Shown piece after piece: positions 41,542 through 53,321 of a stretch of 62,348 nt of DNA. The notes beneath the pieces were generated by a model. That model worked only from the letters and a program-made list of their open reading frames with translations, ran no database searches and was not told the DNA's origin. Position 1 is the stretch's first letter; each line of letters opens with the position of its first letter. The translations under genes and the position numbers were made by a program. The stretch comes from Thecamonas trahens ATCC 50062 (lineage: Eukaryota; Apusozoa; Apusomonadida; Apusomonadidae). The stretch spans positions 589,206-651,553 of the forward strand of contig NW_013657679.1 in assembly GCF_000142905.1 (NCBI RefSeq), given 5' to 3'.

Positions 41542-42540
41542 TTAGGCGAGAATCTCGTCGGCGTCGAGCTCGACTTGGATGGTTGACGCGTCTTTGGTCA
41601 CACCGTGGACGTCCTTGTCGGCAAAGCCGAGGGTGATGTGAAAGTCGTGCGCGGGAAAGCCGAGGCGGGCGAGCGCGTCGTTGGCTGATGGCCAATCGAG
41701 GACAAGGAACCAGGTCGTGTTGTCTGCCTCGCACGCCTTGCCGATGCCACGCGGCATCCAGTCGTCGGCGAGGACGCAGTCGACGTCGATGCCTTCGAGC
41801 TCCGGGTCAGGCGCAGACGCGAGGTCGGCCGGCTCGGCGCGGCCTGTCAGCTTGTCCAGAACAGCGGCCATAGCATCATGCCACGCAAGCTCGCTGTCGG
41901 CCTTTTCGCGGACGAGAGCCACAGCGGCTTCGGTGTCGGCCTTGGAGAGGAGCGTGATGTGGTAGGCAGGGCCGTCGCGCTTGGCACGGGCCGCCGCCGC
42001 CGCCGCCGACAGCAGCCCGGTCTCCTGCGCTACTGTCGCCGCCCGCACCGCCGCCCGATTGACCGCCGGGCCCTCGAGTGCCACGTACCGGGCCCGAGTC
42101 AGTGACACGCTCTCAAACACGGTTGCGCCGCCGTCGCTCTCGCCCGCTGCGCCGTGTGTGACCACGATCCGCCTGTTCGGCTTCTTGCCGCGCGACTCGT
42201 GGCCAAGGCAGAGCGACTCTGCGATGGCGTGGACACGCCTCCGCTCGCCAGGCTTGAGATTGGCCGGAAACGCGAGTTCGGCCTCTGTCCCGCTTGTCTT
42301 GAACGCCACCAGCTTGTCGTATGTCGCGCCGCCGAACTTGTCCGTCGGCCGATCGATGTCGTCCACCTCGTTCGGATCGTACGCCACAGTCTGTCCCGCG
42401 CCAGTTGCGATCAAGATGAGTCATAGGTCCAATCCCCCCCCCCCCCCCCCCCTCTTCTCCTCCTTCTATCGCTCACCTCACCGAGGCCTTACCCTGGGCA
42501 GACGACGACAATGCCGACGGATGACCTTGTCAGCTGACAT
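41542..42540 (-). CDS. R3H domain and 2H-phosphoesterase fusion protein
   Basis: Exon 1, 42493-42540 (MSADKVIRRHCRRLPR, donor GTAAGG), joins exon 2 at 42390 in phase 0 across a 102-nt intron with an ATGACTCAT element and acceptor GGGACAG: 298 aa. An R3H domain (single-stranded nucleic acid binding) is seen at GERRRVHAIAESLCLGHESR with the R-x3-H and the LGHES turn. The C-terminal half carries two H-h-T-h motifs, YHITLLS and DFHITLGF, about 125 residues apart. That is the hallmark of 2H phosphoesterases, which act on 2',3'-cyclic or 2'-5' RNA ends. An RNA end-processing enzyme guided by R3H is the simplest reading. The intron holds a C run of about 17. Confidence 0.7.
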
Positions 42541-42889
42541 GACCGCAGACACAGGAGACGCAACAGGGCAAGCCACAGACGTAGCAGAGGCAATGAGACA
42601 GTGGGGCAGAGGCAGTGAGGCACGCGCAAAGGGTGAAGAGAGGTTGAGTAGGGAGGGAGTAAGAGGGGGGGGGGGGGGGAGGCTCAGCCAAGTGTGGCTC
42701 TGTGTCGGTGTGTCAGTGTGTCTGGTTGTGGCTCTGCTGCATCCCCTTTATCTTGGCCTCATTCACAACACGGCAGAGACCTTCCATTTCGGTTTCTTTT
42801 TTACCACACACACACATACACACATACATACATACATACATACATACATACATACACATGCACATGCCCAGCGGGCCGAGCTTTTGAAA
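42541..42889. other. Intergenic region with CATA/CA microsatellite
   Basis: About 350 bp between two minus-strand genes. Holds a G run near 42667-42680 and a (CA)n/(CATA)n tract at about 42806-42860. No gene is supported. Confidence 0.5.
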
Positions 42890-45670
42890 TCAGCGCCGCC
42901 GACGCCGCTTGCGGGGTGGTGCCGCAGCTTCGGAGGAGCTGCTTTCGCTAGCTTCATCATGCTCGGCATCTTCGTTGTGGCCATCGCTGGAAACGTCGCC
43001 GTCATCGTTGGGGACAGCAGAGGAAACGTCACCGTCATCGTTGGAGACATCGCCATCGCTGGCAGCCGAGCCGCTGCCATCGCCGAGGATGGCGGCGTTG
43101 AGCCGGCGCAGCTCCTCGGGGTCCATTGGCTCGAAGCGGTTGTTGTCGTCGTCGTCGTCGTACGAGTACTCGCCGGCGGCGGCAGCGGCGGCGGCGGCCT
43201 CGGCCTCGGCCTTCATCGCCTTGCGCTTGGCCCACGCCTTGCGGTCCTTGACCAGCTGCAGCATGTCGCCGCCGCGGCCGTCCTCGCTCTGCTCGAGGTA
43301 CTCGGCGACCGTGATCTGGCCCGAGAGACCGGCGGCGCGGATCTTGTCCTTGATCTTGCGCTCGAGCTTGCGGGCGCGGAGCCGCTGGCGCTGCTTCTCC
43401 TTGTCTTGGGCATCCTCGCGCGCCATACGCTCCTGCAGCCGCGCAATGCGCTCGGCGCCACGGACAATCTCCTCGTCCGAGCCCGAGTCCGAGCCTGAGA
43501 ACATAATCTTGCCCTCCGCAAAGTCATCGATCCGGATGCGCTTCTTGGCCTTCTTGTTCTTCTTGGCTGCCTTGCGCGCCGCGCGCGCCTCGGCTTGCAG
43601 CTCCTCGAACGAGAGCGTCTCGCCGGTCTCAACCGGGCCGGCCGCGGCCAGCTCCGGATCAAGCTCGTGGTCCTTGCGCTTGAGAACCAGCAGGCCATCA
43701 TCCGACTCGGGATCGGCCGACGACGACGACGACGACGACGACGAGACCACCGCCGGGATCAGAGTCTTCTTCTTCTTACGCCGCTTGCGCTTGCGCTTGC
43801 GCTTGCGGCCGGTAGCATCGTCCGCGCCTGCCGAAGCGCCCGCGTCCGAGCCCGCGCACTCTGACTCGTCGTCGGACGTCTCGGCACCCGAGTCGGTGCC
43901 CAGCAGCGCGAGCATCTGCTCCATCTTGTGGGCCTGCGACCGCGATGAGTTCTTTTTGGCCTTGGCCCGCGCCAGTGACTCGGCCGCCGTCCGCGACGAG
44001 CGCAGGAACTTGAGCTTGGGCCGCGAGACGAGGCCGAGCGAGGCCGCAAACTCGTCGAGCGGGAGCGCCGCCACATCAAAGACCTTCTTGTTCTGGGCCA
44101 CAAAGACAGAGCGGACGTACGACTTGTAGGCGCGGATGGCGCGCTCCTTGATGGCCACGTCGCGGGAGCAGAGCGACTGCAGGAAGCCGACCACATGGTT
44201 GAGCTTCTCCGGGTTGGCCTTCACCTGGGTCAGCGGCACCTTGGCGCTCTGCAGCTGGGCGAGCAGCGCGTCGACCTCGGACGGGAGCAGGACCAGCAGG
44301 GCACGACCAGCCGACCGGAACCGGGCCGTCCGCCCCACGCGGTGGATGTACGTCTTGACCGAGTCGGGCGCGTCGAGCGAGATGACCCACGAGACGTCGT
44401 TAAAGTCGAGTCCGCGCGCTGCAATGTCGGTGGCGAACAGGACCGCCGACTTGCCGCGGTTGAACGCGTTGTACACATGCATCCGCTTGGCCTGGTTCTG
44501 TTTGCCATGCAGCTCGAGCAGCGGCACGCCCGGCCGCATGTGGCGGAACGCCTCGTACACAAACTGCACCTGCTTGCACGATGAGAAGAAGACCAGGGTC
44601 TTGGCCGACAGGTGATTCTTGATGAACGACATCAGAAAGTCTAGCTTGTGCTGCAGCTCGAGCACCATGTACGACTGGACGAGCGCGTCGGGCGTCGTCA
44701 CGTCGGCGGTCTCGTGAACAGCCACAAACTCGGGGTCCTTCAGCGACAGTCGCGCCAGCTGCTTGACCGACGACGTTTGTGTCGCTGAAAACAGCAGCGT
44801 CTGCCGCTCCGACGGCAGGTTGGCCAGGATAGCGTTGAGCGTCGTCTTGAAGCCCATCTCCAGCAGCAGATCGGCCTCGTCGAGGACAAGAATCCGCACC
44901 CGCGAGGCGTCAAAGTGTGGCGTCTCGTCCATGTGCTGCAGCAGCCTCCCGGGCGTCGCCACCAGCAAGTTCATCCGCAGAATTCGCACCTGCTCCGCCT
45001 CAAAGTCCTTGCCGCCAATGACCAGCCCGGCCGAGAAGACATGGCCCGAGCCGACGGTCCGGAGGACTTGGAAGATCTGCGCCGCCAGCTCGCGGGTAGG
45101 CGAGATGACCAGCGCCCCAAGGCCATCCATGTGCGACCAGCGCGCCCGGAAGAGCGTCTCCAGCACAGGAATGAGAAAGGCAAGCGTCTTTCCAGACCCC
45201 GTCTTGGCCGCGCCCAGCACATCGCGCCCGGCCAGCGCATGCGGCACCGCCGCCCGCTGGATGTCGGTCAGCTTGGAGAAGCGACCCCTCTTGAGGCCAA
45301 GCTTGGTCGGTTCCGACAGCGGCATGTACCGGAAGAACCGTGGGAACATCGACGAGTCATTGCTAGACCCAGCTAGCTTGGAAAGTGGTGTTGCCTATCC
45401 CCATACCACCGCCCCAAAGCCATCCATGTCAGTCCCCCTCCGCTCCCAGGTCGACCCGGCTTCAGGATGGTCTGTTTCGTTCCCATCCATCTCAGCACCC
45501 CCCCCCCCACACACACACACACACACCCACACACACACCCTCACACGTACACCACGAGGCGGAGTCGACTGGGCAACCCTCCGCTCTAGCTCAGCCATCA
45601 TCTTCTCCTGGGAAATCTGTCGGGATTTGCGAGCCTCCCGGCTCCGAGCCAGCTTCCTCTTGCGGACCAT
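42890..45670 (-). CDS. DDX10: DEAD-box RNA helicase DDX10/Dbp4
   Basis: Nucleolar DEAD-box helicase for 18S rRNA processing. Exon 1, 45551-45670, codes for MVRKRKLARSREARKSRQIS and continues to STPPRG, matching the basic N-terminal helix of Dbp4. It joins exon 2 (42890-45394) in phase 0 across a 156-nt intron (donor GTACGT, GGGACTGAC element, acceptor GGGATAG). Total 874 aa, nearly the human length. Motifs: LTDIQ (Q motif), AAKTGSGKT, PTRELA, TPGR, VLDEADLLLEMG, FSATQT, HRVGRTAR. After the RecA core come the Dbp4-specific SYVRSVFVAQNKKVFDVAAL, a Lys-rich tract and an acidic Ser/Asp tail ending RKRRRRR. Confidence 0.93.
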
Positions 45671-45981
45671 GGCGCCGCTGGTTGAGAGAGTCGAGTGGAG
45701 GAGTACCATGAGCGACGGCCTGTCGTGCTCACCATCATCACCAGCCAGCACGATCACGTTCATGATATTGGTAAGGTACCGGCCACAGACCACATGGAGT
45801 GGCTTACACCTTAGTCGAACACCTGTATTGCGTGCGGTTCATGCAAGTCGCTGATCATGCCCATCCCAGCCGGTAGGAATGCCTCTCACTCGGCAGCCGC
45901 GAGCCTCCTTCGATGGATGGCATCAAACCATGAGTTGGTGGTCCTCGCAAGAGATGCACGTCTATCTCAACTGGTGTGGCC
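45671..45981. other. Divergent promoter region between DDX10 and the zinc-motif gene
   Basis: About 310 bp. The DDX10 frame remains open upstream to 45793 but without homology to the family, so translation from 45670 is preferred. No RNA gene was recognised. Confidence 0.45.
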
Positions 45982-47879
45982 ATGATCGATGCGAATGATA
46001 GCCAGCCACTGCCTCAGCTCGAAGCAAATGACGTCACTTGCCCTGCCACCGTGGCTGATGCTGATACTGGTGGCCACTCGACTCCAAGCAAAGGGCTGAG
46101 CATGGCAGGGGTGCTCCCAGTGGTTGTGGATGCCATGGTTGATGCCATCGACACCTCGTCCTTGCTCCAGGCATACTGTCCCTACTGCTCTGTCTACTCG
46201 AGCTGTATCGAAGACATTGCCCAGCGTATGTACCATGCCTGTCCCCCTCCTCTCCCTTCCCCCCCCCCCCCCCCCGCCCCTCACCTCGTCCGTTGGGCTC
46301 CGGCGTGAGAGAGCGCGGAGACAAATTTCAACATTTTTACGCAGCGCTCAACCACGACTCACACCCACCATCCAACGACATACACTCGCTACTGCTCCTT
46401 GCTGCTCCTTGCTGAGCACTACAGAGACGCAGCATGGCTTGGCTTGCCTCAACTGTGGTGGGGCATACTCGGTACCGGCCCTGTCTTACGCTATAGCTCT
46501 CATTGTTCAGGGTACCAGTGCTGACCCGCACTCGCCGTTTCAGAGTACGTCAAAGTTTGGCCTCTTGCCACGGCCATGGAGATGATGACAAGTGTGGGGA
46601 TGGAGAGAGGCGGGATCAAGAGAATGGGGGAGGAGCATGGGTGACTCACTGTGCCATGTGTGGGGCTACGTGTGGGGCTACAGTTGATCTCGCTGGTGAC
46701 TGGCTCGAGTCGGTCCTTGGCGGGGATGCCCAGTTTGTGTACAACTGCATGTGCCAAGCCGAGGCTGCGCTTGCTGATGCTGGCATCAATGGCTCGGCAT
46801 GGGATCTGCTCGATGAGGTCATGCAGGGCTTCTTTGTTGGCGCTGACTTTCGGCTGCAGTGTCTCATCAAGGACGGCGTGCCCATTCCGTTGGCACGACG
46901 CGAGCGGAGTGCGTTCAAGGAGCTGACCGCGTCGCGGCTCAACACGCAGAGAGCGGCGTCAGTCGGCCCGTCGGCTAAAGGCTCGCCCTGTGGCAGCGGA
47001 CGAATCTCGTCGCTCAAGTCACTGACAGCGGCGGCCGGCGGATTCGCGGTCGAGGACATCGCGCTTCTCCGCCCGTCCGGCACGCTTGCCAACGCCGAAT
47101 CGGTCCTTGAGGCTCTCGAGGCTGCGCTGAATGAGGTCCTCGAAGCAGCCATTCCTGCTCCAGCGCCGACATCGGCTAACTACCACTACTGCGTGGACTC
47201 ACCGCCGCGGAGCGGCAGCAGCCATCGCTTGCCACGGCCGGACCTCCCGCTGCAGGGCATGACTGCGCCCGAGACGCCGACGCTGGCGCGGCACAACACA
47301 CCATCGGCACTCGACACGCTGCTGGATGATGCGCCGGCAGCCATGTCCATGTCCATGTCGGTGCACTCGGAATCGCTCTCACAGTCACTCATCGCCTCGT
47401 CGCAGCCTGTGCCGGACACACCGGTCTCACTTCAGCGGCGCTCGTCGCTAGGCGCGTTTGGCCTTCACTCGCAGCACGGCCGCTCACCGTCGACGTCGCC
47501 GCCAGCGCTCTCGCTCACTGACATTGCATCGACGTCGGTGGTTGGATCAGCAGCGCCCAAGAAGCCGCACATGTCGCGGGCCGACTCACAGGCGTTGCGC
47601 GAGACGCAGACCTTTGACGAGCCAGGATTTTGCTCGCAGTTCTTCTCGCCAACCTACTCGTCGCGATCGCATGCATGCCCGACTGCCGGGCTGTTCTCAG
47701 TCTCGCCGATTGCCCGCGGCTCGCCGACGCGCCACCCCGCATCTTCATTCCGCCTCTCTGCGCTCTCAGCGCCGCCGATGGCTAGTGTCTCGTCTGCAGC
47801 CTCGATCCAAGCTGGCCCCCGCTCTCCCTCGCCAAGTCCGGTCCCCGACCAGGACATCGCCAAGCGACTCGCCTTCTAG
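45982..47879 (+). CDS. Novel protein with CPYC/CLNC zinc motif and long disordered tail
   Basis: Three exons, 45982-46225, 46425-46544 and 46684-47879, give 519 aa. Intron 1 has donor GTATGT, element CGACTCACA and acceptor CTACAG; intron 2 has donor GTACGT, element TGACTCACT and acceptor CTACAG. Phases match at both. Splicing brings together AYCPYCSVYSSC and GLACLNCGGAYS, two Cys pairs about 25 residues apart that could bind zinc, followed by VPALSYAIALIVQG and FVYNCMCQAEAALADAG. The last 330 residues are Ser/Pro-rich and disordered. Unspliced frames hide the zinc motif. I do not recognise the family. Confidence 0.6.
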
Positions 47880-48067
47880 CAGAGTCCATACCCGAAAATG
47901 GCCACTAACTGTAAACTTGGGCCAATGCCTCTCCCCCCTCCCCTCCGTCGCCGCGTCAGCTGGACTTGGTCGCCAGCGACTGGTCTCAGCGCGTCACTCA
48001 CTCGCTCACGGCCAGAGAGCGGCGAGACGAGGCACCTCACCTCGGCAGCGACCAACCATTGGACGCC

Positions 48068-48685
48068 ATGGCAACAGAGGAGCAGATTGTGGAGCTCAAG
48101 ATGATGGTGGGCTCACTTGCGGGAGCTGGGATGTTCCTGGGAGCGCTGCGTGGCATGCGCGAGGCGGTGGAGCTGGCGCCGGGCGCGGGCAACCAAGCAG
48201 CGATGGCGAGGCTCTCGTTCTCTACCGTCTCGACAGGCGTCATCTTTGCTACCATGGGCGCCACGTTTTGGGTCTCTCGCGAAGGTTTTGCTGCTCTTCG
48301 TGATGCGCCTGCTCCCAACTTTGTGGATACCAGTCTGGCCTCGGCCGCCACTGCATCGCTCGTCATCTTCCGCGCAGGCTGGCGTCCAGCTGCTCTGCTG
48401 GCACTGCTCGCTGGTGCCGGTGGCCTGGTGGTTGGCCTCGCCATGGACGGCCTCGAGTCTGTGGTTGATGGCCAATCTGATGCTGCTGAGGCTAACGATG
48501 GCGGCGTCGCCGATGCCGATGCCGATGCTGATGTGGATGCTGACGCCGACTCTTTTCCGCAGCGCGACTACACCCAGGTCGCCGGCTCGTTCTCGACCTC
48601 ACTCAACGCCCAGCTCCGTCGGATGGAAGCCGTCGAAGCAGCTCTTACTCGATCGCGCGAGGCGGCGAACTCGGGCGGCGCGTGA
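48068..48685 (+). CDS. Tim17/Tim22/Tim23-like membrane protein
   Basis: A 205-aa protein from ATG 48068 ([16 protein letters not shown]). Hydrophobic segments: [51 protein letters not shown] and [17 protein letters not shown]. Small-residue helices with a Asn-Phe/Asp plus Gly-Trp-Arg between the third and fourth are the style of the Tim17/22/23 superfamily, including complex I NDUFA11 and TIMMDC1, all in the mitochondrial inner membrane. The C-terminus is acidic ([15 protein letters not shown]). No strict PRAT motif, so the exact family is open. Confidence 0.55.
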   Translation: MATEEQIVELKMMVGSLAGAGMFLGALRGMREAVELAPGAGNQAAMARLSFSTVSTGVIFATMGATFWVSREGFAALRDAPAPNFVDTSLASAATASLVIFRAGWRPAALLALLAGAGGLVVGLAMDGLESVVDGQSDAAEANDGGVADADADADVDADADSFPQRDYTQVAGSFSTSLNAQLRRMEAVEAALTRSREAANSGGA

Positions 48686-49037
48686 TGCTGTCCACGCCGA
48701 CGCAGTTTGCATGGCCACTGTCGGCCACCAAGCCGCGAACATCCGCCCACCCACCCATCATCAAACCGCGATCATCCCCCCCCCTCCCCCCCCTCACCCC
48801 CCTCACCCCATGCACAATCACACCCGTCGCGCGACCATATTGAACCCACTCAAGACGACATCAGACCATCAGCCGTATGATTATTGCCCCAGCCGCCAAG
48901 ACCCGGCGACACCATCGGCGCCCGCGGCCAACACGACTCGATCCCCACTCCCCCACCCACCCACTCCCCACCTACCCACACATCCGCACACACCACCCAC
49001 CCACCCACACAGCACACACACCTCACCCCCATACACC
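48686..49037. other. Intergenic region, C-rich, no gene
   Basis: About 350 bp between two plus-strand genes; CCCCAC and CACACC repeats dominate from 48770 to 49030. No feature beyond low complexity is supported. Confidence 0.5.
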
Positions 49038-49916
49038 ATGACCACGGTATTCCTTGGTGTACGTACCATTTCCCATCCCCCCATACCCACCCCCCACCCC
49101 CACCCACCCCCCCTCCCCCCCCTCCCTCCTCCTTCCCCAGGTCGCATTCCTCACCACCACCACCACCACCCTCTCCTTCTTCAGCCGATCGATCATGACA
49201 TGGTGAGCACCCTCTCGCCGTCATCCGCTTCCAAGTCGCTTGTCACACTCTCGAGTGCCACTCTCTCTATTCTCTCCAATGCATGTGCTCAGCAGCTGAT
49301 CTGGGCTCTTGATGCTGCTCCCTCCTTTGACCAGCTCGTTGACGTTGTTCGCATCCTTGCTCCTGGTGCTGTCTTCCGCTTCATCGGCAGTGATGCTGAT
49401 GCTGCTGCAGCTCTGCCAACGACATGCATCATGGCAGGCCTTGTTGAGCCGGCAGTTGCCAACTCGATTGTTGTCGCTGCAAAGCCGGCGTGGGAAGTCG
49501 GGACGGCAAACTCGCTCAATCTGCGCAAGCCCATCAACAACGCCGCCCCTGCTGCCGGTGCTACCTGGTCGCTTGGCGCGTCGGACCTGGTGGACGACGA
49601 CGTTGCAGAGCTCATTGACGAGGACGATTTGTTGGACGACGATGATGCGGCGGCTGCGGTGACTGCGCCCAACGACGACTGTGAGGTCGGCGCCGGCGGC
49701 GTGCGCAAGGCGTGCAAGGACTGCACCTGCGGCCGCGCCGAGGGCCAGATGGAGGTCACTCCCGAGATGGCGGAGAACCCGGTCTCCTCGTGCGGCTCGT
49801 GCTACCTCGGCGATGCCTTCCGCTGCGGCACGTGCCCGTACCGCGGCCTCCCGCCGTTCAAGCCTGGCGAGAAGATTGATCTCAACGCGCTCGGCATGGA
49901 CGCCGTCGACCTGTAG
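49038..49916 (+). CDS. CIAPIN1: Anamorsin/Dre2, cytosolic Fe-S assembly factor
   Basis: Exon 1, 49038-49058 (MTTVFLG, donor GTACGT), joins 49185 in phase 0 after acceptor TTCTTCAG: 250 aa. The N-terminal half is a degenerate methyltransferase-like domain. The C-terminal CIAPIN1 domain has the first cluster motif [12 protein letters not shown] and the twin CxxC motif [20 protein letters not shown] with [10 protein letters not shown]. Dre2 takes electrons from the diflavin reductase Tah18 to build cytosolic Fe-S clusters. In the first motif the Cys order differs slightly from the usual C-x(n)-C-x2-C-x-C, because only CKDCTC is close; an upstream DDCEVG Cys could complete it. Confidence 0.92.
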   Translation: MTTVFLGVRTISHPPIPTPHPHPPPLPPLPPPSPGRIPHHHHHHPLLLQPIDHDMVSTLSPSSASKSLVTLSSATLSILSNACAQQLIWALDAAPSFDQLVDVVRILAPGAVFRFIGSDADAAAALPTTCIMAGLVEPAVANSIVVAAKPAWEVGTANSLNLRKPINNAAPAAGATWSLGASDLVDDDVAELIDEDDLLDDDDAAAAVTAPNDDCEVGAGGVRKACKDCTCGRAEGQMEVTPEMAENPVSSCGSCYLGDAFRCGTCPYRGLPPFKPGEKIDLNALGMDAVDL

Positions 49917-49987
49917 CTGTCTAGCAGAACAAAGGCGTGTGTGTTTGTAGTGGCGTAGCACGGTGCACAGCACAGTTGGTGCGCATC

Positions 49988-52900
49988 TCACATGATGCCG
50001 TCACCGGCTTCGAGACCGAGCGCCGATGCCTCCGTCTCGGACGACGCCGAGCCCGAGTCCAGCGCCGGCTCGGGCGTCGCCGCCGGATCGGCCGGCACGG
50101 GCGTCATAGCCGGCGAACTTGGGCTGTCGCTCGAGCTGGAGTTGGAGCTCGGGCTCGAACTAGAGCTCGAGTTAGACGAGTCGGACGAGTCCGACGAGTA
50201 CCCGCTGTTGCGATTCGAGGCCTTGCTTGGTGTGATGACGTACGACGCGAGGTCCCTCGACGGCGCATGACTCATGGGATTGATCCGGCGCGGCGTCGAC
50301 GGAGCGCCATACTCGCTGCCGTACTCGCCGCCGTCGCCCGAAATGACCGATGAGTTGCACGATGCCGAGACGTCCGAGATCGAGACGGCGGCCAGCGAGG
50401 TCGACGGCTGCGAGCGCAGCGATGGGCTGAGCAGACGCGAGCCGACGGGGCTATCGGGCTCGGGCGGAGGCGAGCTGTCGGATTCGTCAAAGAGCCGGAC
50501 AACTCGGCCGTGACCGGCGTCGCGGCCAACGTCGACCGGCGTCTGACCGTCTGCATCGCGCGCGCCCGGGTCGGCCCGGCGAGCAAGGAGAAGCGCGGCG
50601 ATGGCGCCGGATCGCTCTGTGGCCGCCGCGATGTGGAGTGGGCTTTGCCCGCGCAGGTTGCGGGCATAGACGACGCCGCCCGAGTCGAGGAGAAGCTCGA
50701 CCATCTGCAGTGCGCCAGCAGGATTATGCTGCGCCCCGCGGGCAGCGGCAAACAGCGGGGTGTTGCCGTAGCGGTCGCGCGCATTGGCGTCGGCCTGTCG
50801 TGACAGTAGCCACTGCGCAAGCTCCAGCGCGCCGGCCTCGGCCGCAAAGTGCAGTGCGGTCCGCCCGAGGTGGGGCTCGATAGCGTCGACGTGATAGTCT
50901 GCGATTGAGGACTCCAGATAGTGGTAGGCGTCGACGCGGGCGAGATTAATGTCGTCGGCGCGGGCAACTCGCCACTGCAGGGTGAGGTCGTCAGCCGGCG
51001 CAACGTAGCCGCCGACGTCGATGTGGATGGTTACTGGAAGCGCGACGTCCTCGCCCGGCAGCGGACGATGGCGCGCCACGCCCACAAAGAACGTGCCCGA
51101 ACAGTCGGTGAAGGCCAGCGACGAGCCGCTGACAACCGGGCTCAGCCGCCACTCGGCCGACGCCATCGTCGGCTCGTGGTTGGTGTTGGAGACCGTGAGG
51201 CTTGCCAGCGCCCACATCGGCTCGGCCACCACCGCCAGCGTGAGCGACGTCGGCTCAAGCCCGAGCTGGATCTCGTGGAATGTCCAGAGCTTGCCGACCT
51301 CGATGACCGCGTCGATGGCGTAAGTGACTGCAAACGGCTCCATGACGGAAGCAATCTGTCGCTCTTGGGCAGTCTTGGCGATGAGCTCGGCCTCCAGGAT
51401 CTTGTCGTTCATCGCCTCCATACGCCGAACCTCCTCCAGCGCCCGCGGGTGCTTGGGCTGACGCGCGGGGTAGATGACCTTGGGCGCGCGCGGCCACGGC
51501 CGCGGGCCCGATGGCTCGCCTACCGTGGCCTCGGCCGCAGCCTCGGCTGCCACCTCGTCGTCGGTCTTAGCTAGGAGCTGCTGGATAGACGTTAGCATTG
51601 TCTCCATTCGCCGCACCGGCTCGAGGAGGCTCGCATCAGACTCGACGTCAAAGCTCGAGCCCGGCTGCACACGGGCTGGTGAGCCCGGCGTGCCGGGCTC
51701 GTGCGAGTAGCTCCGACTCGCATGCGGACTGAGACCAAAGTCCGGCGAGAGCGGGGCAGGGGCAGATGCCAACTCGGCCAGTGACGGCAGGGCCGGTGCC
51801 GGTGATGGAGCCTTGCGGCGCCGGCGGCGATGGCGGGGCTGGCGCTGGCACTGTTCCCGTCGCGCCGTCGTGTGCCGGACCTTGCTTTGCACCTCGTCGT
51901 GGTCCGAAACTTCGGTCGGCGAGAGCAGGTCAAGCTTCGCCGGCGCAGCCACCGGAGACGGATGTGGCTCGGGCTGTGGCGCTCTCCGCCTGCGGCGGTG
52001 GACCTGGGGTGGGAGCCCGCTGCCACCGTTCACGGTTCCGCCAGCCTCGTCGCCGTCGTCGTCGCGGAGGTAGTGGAGGACGGCACCGATGAGCTGATCT
52101 GTGTGCTTGGGTGAGGCACCAATAGCAGACGCCTCTTCCAAGATCGACATCAGCTCTGGAGGCAGCGTGTCATCGTCCGAGGTTGTGGCGGGAGGCGGAT
52201 TTGCAGGACGGCGGCGGCGGGGCTTGCGGCGGGCCTCTGGCGGAATTTCCTGCTGGATCCGGCGGCGGCGTGAAGGCTGTCGGGCGGGTGCGGCAAGCGT
52301 CGGCTGCGGCGGGAGCGCATACCGCGAGGCGGGCACGACGCAGCCGCCGTCGCGTGCAAGAGACTGGGCGGGCGGTGGGAGGCAGGGTGGTAGAACTTTG
52401 AGGCCCTCGGGCTCGACAAACAGAGCACGATCGGGAGCAGCAGAAAAGTAGCGAACACCATCAATGGAGCCATCGCAGTTGCCGATGGGATCGGCCATCT
52501 CCACCCCGATCCACACCTTACCGGCTGGCCCAAACCCGGTGGTGCCGATGAAACGGACTTGACCCGGGTGATCCATGACTGCGACTCGCGCACCAACCAC
52601 CAACGGCGATGGCGAGCGAACAGCAGAACCGCCAACCGCCGCCACGGCGGCAGCATTCTGTGGCGAGCCCAGACTAGGCTCGCTCTTGCCATGTTGCCCT
52701 TGCCGGTGGTGGTTACGACGACGGCGACGACGATCAGGCGGTGACGACGACAATGATTGCGGCTCAGTCGAGGGCGAGAGAGAGCGAAGAAGGGCGCGGG
52801 CCGAGGGAGCGCAGCGAGATGGACGAACAAAGATGCCATGCCGCTCCTTGCAGCGAAAGTATGTGACGTTATCGACAGTTCCGTTGTTGTGACCCTTGCG

Positions 52901-53178
52901 GGTAGCCAGCTCCAAGCCGAGCCATGTACCAGGGGCAAAGAGAGTATGGCCCACAAAGCGGATAGTGGCAGCAGTCTCTCCGTCGAGCACCACACGTTGT
53001 CCCACAACCAGTGTGGTCTTGAGTTGGCTCCCCATTCCCCGCTCTATCCAAGTACAGAGTCTGGCTTGGGTTGGTGGGGGGTGGGGTGGTGGCTGCGGCC
53101 GTGGCTGTGGCACTGGCTGTGGCCTGGTGGCGCCAATTCCCCGGTACAACCGGCCCAAGGTGGCTGTGAAGCCGGCAT
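49988..53178 (-). CDS. Double CAP-Gly and ankyrin-repeat protein
   Basis: Exon 1, 53148-53178 (MPASQPPWAG plus one base, donor GTACCG), joins 53064 across an 83-nt intron: 1035 aa. Two CAP-Gly domains lie near the N-terminus: VVGQRVVLDGETAATIRFVG with GTWLGLELATRKGHNNGTV (about 40-105), and VVGARVAVMDHPGQVRFIG with VWIGVEMADPIGNCDGSI (about 170-235). The middle is disordered and basic with a coiled coil. Ankyrin repeats occupy about 765-880 (LGRTALHFAAEAGALELAQW, GNTPLFAAARGAQHN, GQSPLHIAAATERSG). The end is Ser-rich. The domain set mirrors the gene at 23862-25433 with the order reversed. Confidence 0.85.
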
Positions 53179-53321
53179 CGTCGTCGGCGGCCAAGGCAGA
53201 TAGCTCTGGCTCTCTTTGGCTTTCTCCAACCGAACGCGCAGTTGGTGGGGGTGGGGCACTCGATCGGGGGTGACGAGAAAGGGGTGATGGAGGTAGTTGA
53301 GCGTGCGCGGAGGAGTGGAGC

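Noticed and set aside
45395-45793. 132-aa minus-strand frame as a separate basic protein
   Set aside because: Its basic segment is the first exon of DDX10; the remainder is intron with GT repeats.
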